DNA from: Halocaridina rubra
Lineage: Eukaryota; Arthropoda; Malacostraca; Decapoda; Atyidae
DNA length: 64,000 nucleotides
Reading direction: 5' to 3'
Assembly: GCA_037179515.1 (NCBI GenBank)
Contig: JAXCGZ010000120.1
Span: 65,001 to 129,000, forward strand
Under the pieces are notes generated by a model. It made no database searches, had not been told where the DNA came from, and saw nothing but the letters and a program-made list of their open reading frames with translations. Numbering within the stretch: position 1 is the stretch's first letter; each line of letters starts with the position of its first letter. Positions 59,506 through 64,000 of the stretch are shown one piece after another. A program made the position numbers and the translations under genes.

Positions 59506-62500
59506 TACTTAAGATTTATATTGAGAAATATATTTGCATATATTCTATTTTTTTTTCAAGCCAATATATCTTACTTGAGCTGTCATACTGCATTTAGAAA
59601 TTGATATATATTATTTTTTAATCTTCATAGATTTAATACGTCCTTTTCTTGTTCAATAAATTTAGTGCCTCTTCCTGTGATAAGTCTTTGTAGAGGTGCG
59701 AATTTCTTAAATCTTAGTAATTAAACTCAGCCCAGGAGATCTAAACTTCTTCCGTGGATAGCTGTATATCAGTATGTATTGATGAAGGTAATCATTAGGA
59801 GGTACTCAGGCATCAAGTATGAACAGCTCTATTAAATTTGAAGTTATATGTATGATTTTGGAGATTTGATTACGGCCAAATGTATTTTATATGTCTCGTA
59901 GCTAGTCCTAGGTTTAAAGCCAGGTCTGTCTTTTGTTAGTGCAGTAGCCCTTTCAACCAGCTCTTGTTAGCTCTTTTTTTTTTATTTTTATGTTTAGTTC
60001 ATTGGTTGAGAAGAGCATTTACAGTTTGTCTTTAATCTTTGATATTTCAAGTAGTGAATATTCTTCTCCTTCACTCCTATCCAGTTCAAATCTGTCATCC
60101 TGTAGCCATCTTACCAGTGTTTCCTAACTTGCATTTCATCTTTATTGTCCTCTTCATTCTCTATATTCTTCTCTAGCTCTTTATATGGTTACTTGGCTAT
60201 CTTTTTTTTCAGTTATCTTCACCACTAACTTTACTTTCTTAAATGTTCTTTGACTTCTTCAATGAATGGGCACCCTTTATGATTTTCTGTTACAGTTAGG
60301 AACTTTTTATGTTGAAAAGTCATATGTGTGGTTTCCACATCATATCCACAATGATTTTTTTCATTATTCTCAGAATCACTCATATTATGACATCTCATAG
60401 TTTCATAAAATTTGCTTATCATATGTAATTAATCATATTCAAAGTGGAAGATCAGAGGTTTAGAAACTTTTTCCGTAGTGCGGACACTGAAGATATATTG
60501 ATGACTTGCTCTAAACTTTTAATTTTTATTGTAGCTTTAGGAAACCAATAAGTGCAAAACTAGACAGTTCATTGCCATGCTCATCAAATATATTTTAAGT
60601 AAGCAAATTTATCAAATCCACAAATATTCTTTTTATATAGAAGTTAATGCACGTTAATAATCACAATGTAGGATTGACTTTTACCTAAAAACTTCAAATC
60701 CCTAAAAGCCTAAGGATCTACATATTCATTAACTGCTGTTTCATGACTAAATACCATATGTAGGAAAACAGAATATTTTTGGGATGCTGAGTACCATTCT
60801 CTTAACCAGTGTTTTACCAAAACATTAATGACATTTCCTTTCAGACCGTTATTTGTTCAGTACAAACTAATAAAAATATATATATATAATTTTTTTTTAT
60901 TCCTCTTTTTGCATATTTCTTGAGTGTTATCAACTTTCTCCATCGCCATTTGCCCGTGTGTCATAAAAGTTGACTAAATTGGCGATACTGGAAGTAAAAC
61001 TCCAACCAGAACAAGTAATAGAATTTGTATGTGTTACTGAGGAGCAAATGTGTATAATAAGTAGAATGGCTGTTAGCTATATTTGAAACAAAGGTGAAAA
61101 AGTGTGTGTTCTGATTTGGCCACCCCTCGTAGAATGGGAATTGTGGCTTTGCATATACAATGGTTATTAACCTTATTGAGGCATAACTATTAGCCCTTTT
61201 TCCTTGAGAATAAAAATTCAATGCTATTCCTGTAACTAGGTCAATTGCACACCAAAAGGTACAGTTGCTACTTTTAGCACTGGCATTGTTTCTATACATG
61301 AGCCAATCCAGTCAACATAAACTATATTGTATAAGAGTTTTAAAGTAATGAGTAAAGACGTCCATGGACATAACAAAATGTATTAAACAAAGTACAGTAT
61401 GTTGGTGAGCAAAGACCCAATGTATAAGGGGACGTCCATCCACTTCATAAACTATTCAGTGCTACTATCTTGATGGATGCAGGTTCTAGATTATTTTTTT
61501 TATTCTAGAAAGGAAACCACAAGAGAGAAAAAGAGACAAAATTCTGTACATGGCCCAGAAAAGTACTCATTACTTTCTTAAAGTGTATGCTCAGTTATGT
61601 AATTAAACCAGACCCATGCTTTATAATTTACCATACCAGGCCTCGGGGTTTCCCTAATTATTGATGGCCCTTTTGCTCCGATATGGCATTATATCAAGAT
61701 GTATAATAAATCAGTTTATACCAATTTGGCTATAATATGTGCACTTTATTATACCCCTCTGGATGTCAAGACACTGCAACTCAGTTCATCATTTCTTGGC
61801 CTTCCTCTATCAAATACCCTACAATTCCTCTTCATTTTCTGGATATCGATGATTTCTAGGTGTTCCTGAATATTCTAATTTCTCTCTTCTACTCTTTCAT
61901 ATATCTCTTCCTACACTTCTAACCCTAATGACCTACCCATCTATGCTTTCATATAACCACATAGCTGTTAAAAGGCCACATCAACAGAATGTGTCCCATG
62001 GACTTATCTAGTACTCTTTTAAATCTCACTGTTATATTTCACTAACATCCCTACAACTGAATATGAAAATTTGAGTTACCGTTAGCCAAATCTCTTAGGA
62101 TGGTTCCAAATTAACAAAGGAATGGCAGTCTCTTGTATTGGAAGGGATGCTGGTAAGTCCTTGTCGAATTTGCATTCGTTAGAACTATTATTAACATATC
62201 GGAAATTGCCCGATGAGGGCAATTTCCTATGGCCGTTAGTGTCACTAAAAAAAAAAACGAAGAAAGAAGCCTCGAGAGTTACTTTTATAAACGGAACATA
62301 GAAAATAATCACTACCAACTAGCGTTTAAAAGTAAGGAATGCAGCATGTTATGTTCATTTTGCTGTGATTGTCCCTTAGCCTAATTTAACCAAGTAGGTA
62401 GTGACTACTGTATTCACTTTAAACTTCCTTTAATTATTTCTTAATTATATGCAGGTATTTCACTTATATAGGCCCTAGGGGATATTGTCAGCTTTTGTAT

Positions 62501-62570
62501 TAAGAGTTAGGGGCTGTTGTCCTAGGGGCAATGTTTCTTAGGGAATTAGCTTAATGGGCAATTGTCTGTA
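59506..62570. other. No gene seen downstream of ZC3H3
   Basis: AT-rich sequence with short unrelated open frames only. A possible fragment of the GGCCAC MITE lies near 61120-61170 (TTTGGCCACCCCTCGTAGAA). Confidence 0.6.
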
Positions 62571-62574
62571 TCCC

Positions 62575-64000
62575 TCATCATATCCTTCTGGTCCTTAGCC
62601 AAAAACTTCTGTAACTCAAACTTTCCCCCTCTCATTCGTTCTGATGATTCTATAGCTTGCTCTCTCACTGACAAAGCCACTCTCTTTGGCTCTCATTTTT
62701 CTGCCAACTCTTGTATAAACGATTCCAGCGCACCTGTTCCTCAGTCTTTTCCCCTCTCTGACCCTATGCCCTCCCTTATCCTTTCTTCACGCAAAGTTCA
62801 GAAGGTTCTTTGCTCGCTAAAGACAAACAAGGCATCTGGTCCTGATGGTATCCCTGCAAAGTTCCTTAAGGAGTTTGCAGATGAACTGGCTCCCATGCTT
62901 TGCCGTCTTTTTCGCCTCATTCTGTCAACCAGTATCTATCCTTCATCTTGGAAGCATGCTCTAGTTCAACCTGTTCCTAAGAAGGGTGACCGCTCTATTC
63001 CTTATAACTACCGACCTATTGCCCTAACCGCCTCTATCTCTAAAGTTTTCGAAACTTTGCTCAATTCTCACTTCTTGAAAACCTTGAATCTAACTCACTT
63101 ATCTCCGATCACCAGTACGGCTTCTGCAAGGCAAGATCCACTAGTGATCTCCTGTCCTATCTTACTCATGTATGGTCATCTTCTCTGAGGAACTATGGGG
63201 AATCTTTTGTCGTCACCCTTGATATCTCTAAGGCTTTTGACAGAGTCTGGCACAAGGCTCTGTTGGCCAAACTCCCTGCCTATGGCTTTACCCCTTCTTT
63301 CTGTTCTCTGATTTCCAGTTTTCTTACTGACCATTTTATATCTGTAGTTGTTGATGGCACGACATCTAGCCCTTTCTCTGTTACCTGTGGTGTTCGACAG
63401 GGCTCTGTTCTTTCACCTACTGTGTTCCTTCTCTTCATCAGTGATCTCCCACAATCCCCACCCTCTCTTCTTCATGCCTTTGCTGATGATTCTACCCTTC
63501 ACTTTTCCTCTGCCTTTTCTTCACATCCTTCATCTGTTACTCGTAGTCAATCTCGTATCACTCTTTTTTTCTACTCTTAACTCCGATCTGCAGAGAGTAT
63601 CTGAGTGGGGCACTCAAAATTGAGTTAAATTCAATGCCTCTAAGGCACAGTTTCTGGCTATCTCTTTATCTTCTCCTCCTGATAACCCTATTGTCTTCAA
63701 AACTAATGAAATTTACCCTCTGAACTCTATCAACATAGTAGGCATCCATATAGCCTCTAACTTGTCTTGGAGGAATCACATAATCCAAATTTCTAAATCT
63801 TCATCCAAATAATTGGGGGTTTTGTTTTGTTTCGTCATTACTTTTCTTCTTTTCAGTTACTTAAAATTATCTTCTTGATAGGGTTGAATCTAAGGCAGTC
63901 AGTCTCATTAATGATCCTTCTCTTACTTCTAATGTGGATTCTCTCTCTCCGCCATAAGGTATCTTCCCTTTTTCTTTTATATCGCTACTACTCCCATCTC
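62575..64000 (+). mobile_element. Second Jockey-like LINE, 5'-truncated, cut by the window end
   Basis: Begins at the position equivalent to 37620 in the first copy (TTCTGGTCCTTAGCCAAAAA). Reverse transcriptase pieces: [63 protein letters not shown] and FADDS at about 63480. Frameshifts near 63090, 63185 and 63580 break it. It keeps the residues AFDRVW that the first copy has lost and lacks that copy's 63-bp duplication. Confidence 0.88.

Overview
This is a eukaryotic, intron-rich and transposon-rich window. The repeat families fit an arthropod, most likely a decapod crustacean. These are long (TA)n and (CT)n tracts, an RTE-type and a Jockey-like LINE, many pogo/Tigger derivatives and an abundant tRNA-derived SINE. 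The organism is an inference; no marker gene names the species.

Two protein-coding genes can be reconstructed exon by exon, and both close in frame. On the minus strand, from 41145 down to 5999, lies DNA2, the helicase/nuclease of Okazaki-fragment processing and DNA end resection. It has 23 coding exons and 1,485 residues. The nuclease residues, the Fe-S cysteines and all helicase motifs I to VI are intact, and a long N-terminal extension opens with a PIP-box-like motif. On the plus strand, from 44633 to 59455, lies ZC3H3 (Smicl), a nuclear five-CCCH zinc-finger protein of mRNA 3'-end processing and export. It has 6 coding exons and 1,190 residues. The genes are head to head. Their start codons are about 3.5 kb apart, with a CRE palindrome just upstream of the DNA2 start and a candidate ZC3H3 5'UTR exon near 42 kb.

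Layout: 1-5.4 kb is non-coding with a (CT)n tract, a degenerate tRNA-like sequence, a hairpin element and a ~176-bp minisatellite. DNA2 fills 6-41 kb, and its introns hold SINEs, a PIF/Harbinger-like element, Tigger elements, an antisense RTE LINE and a Jockey-like LINE. One intron carries about 15 tandem copies of the DNA2 exon-16 5' splice site. From 41.2 to 44.6 kb is the shared promoter region, with a near-perfect 270-bp palindrome. ZC3H3 fills 44.6-59.5 kb; its 8.6-kb fourth intron holds a chain of pogo/Tigger-like elements whose ends abut (TA)n tracts. From 59.5 kb on there is no recognised gene until a second, 5'-truncated Jockey-like LINE runs off the end.

No wholly new multi-gene system is visible. 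The most unusual structures are the tandemly amplified splice-donor array, the TA-linked transposon chain with an internal minisatellite of variable copy number, the perfect-loop palindrome, and the PIP-box-like N-terminus of DNA2.
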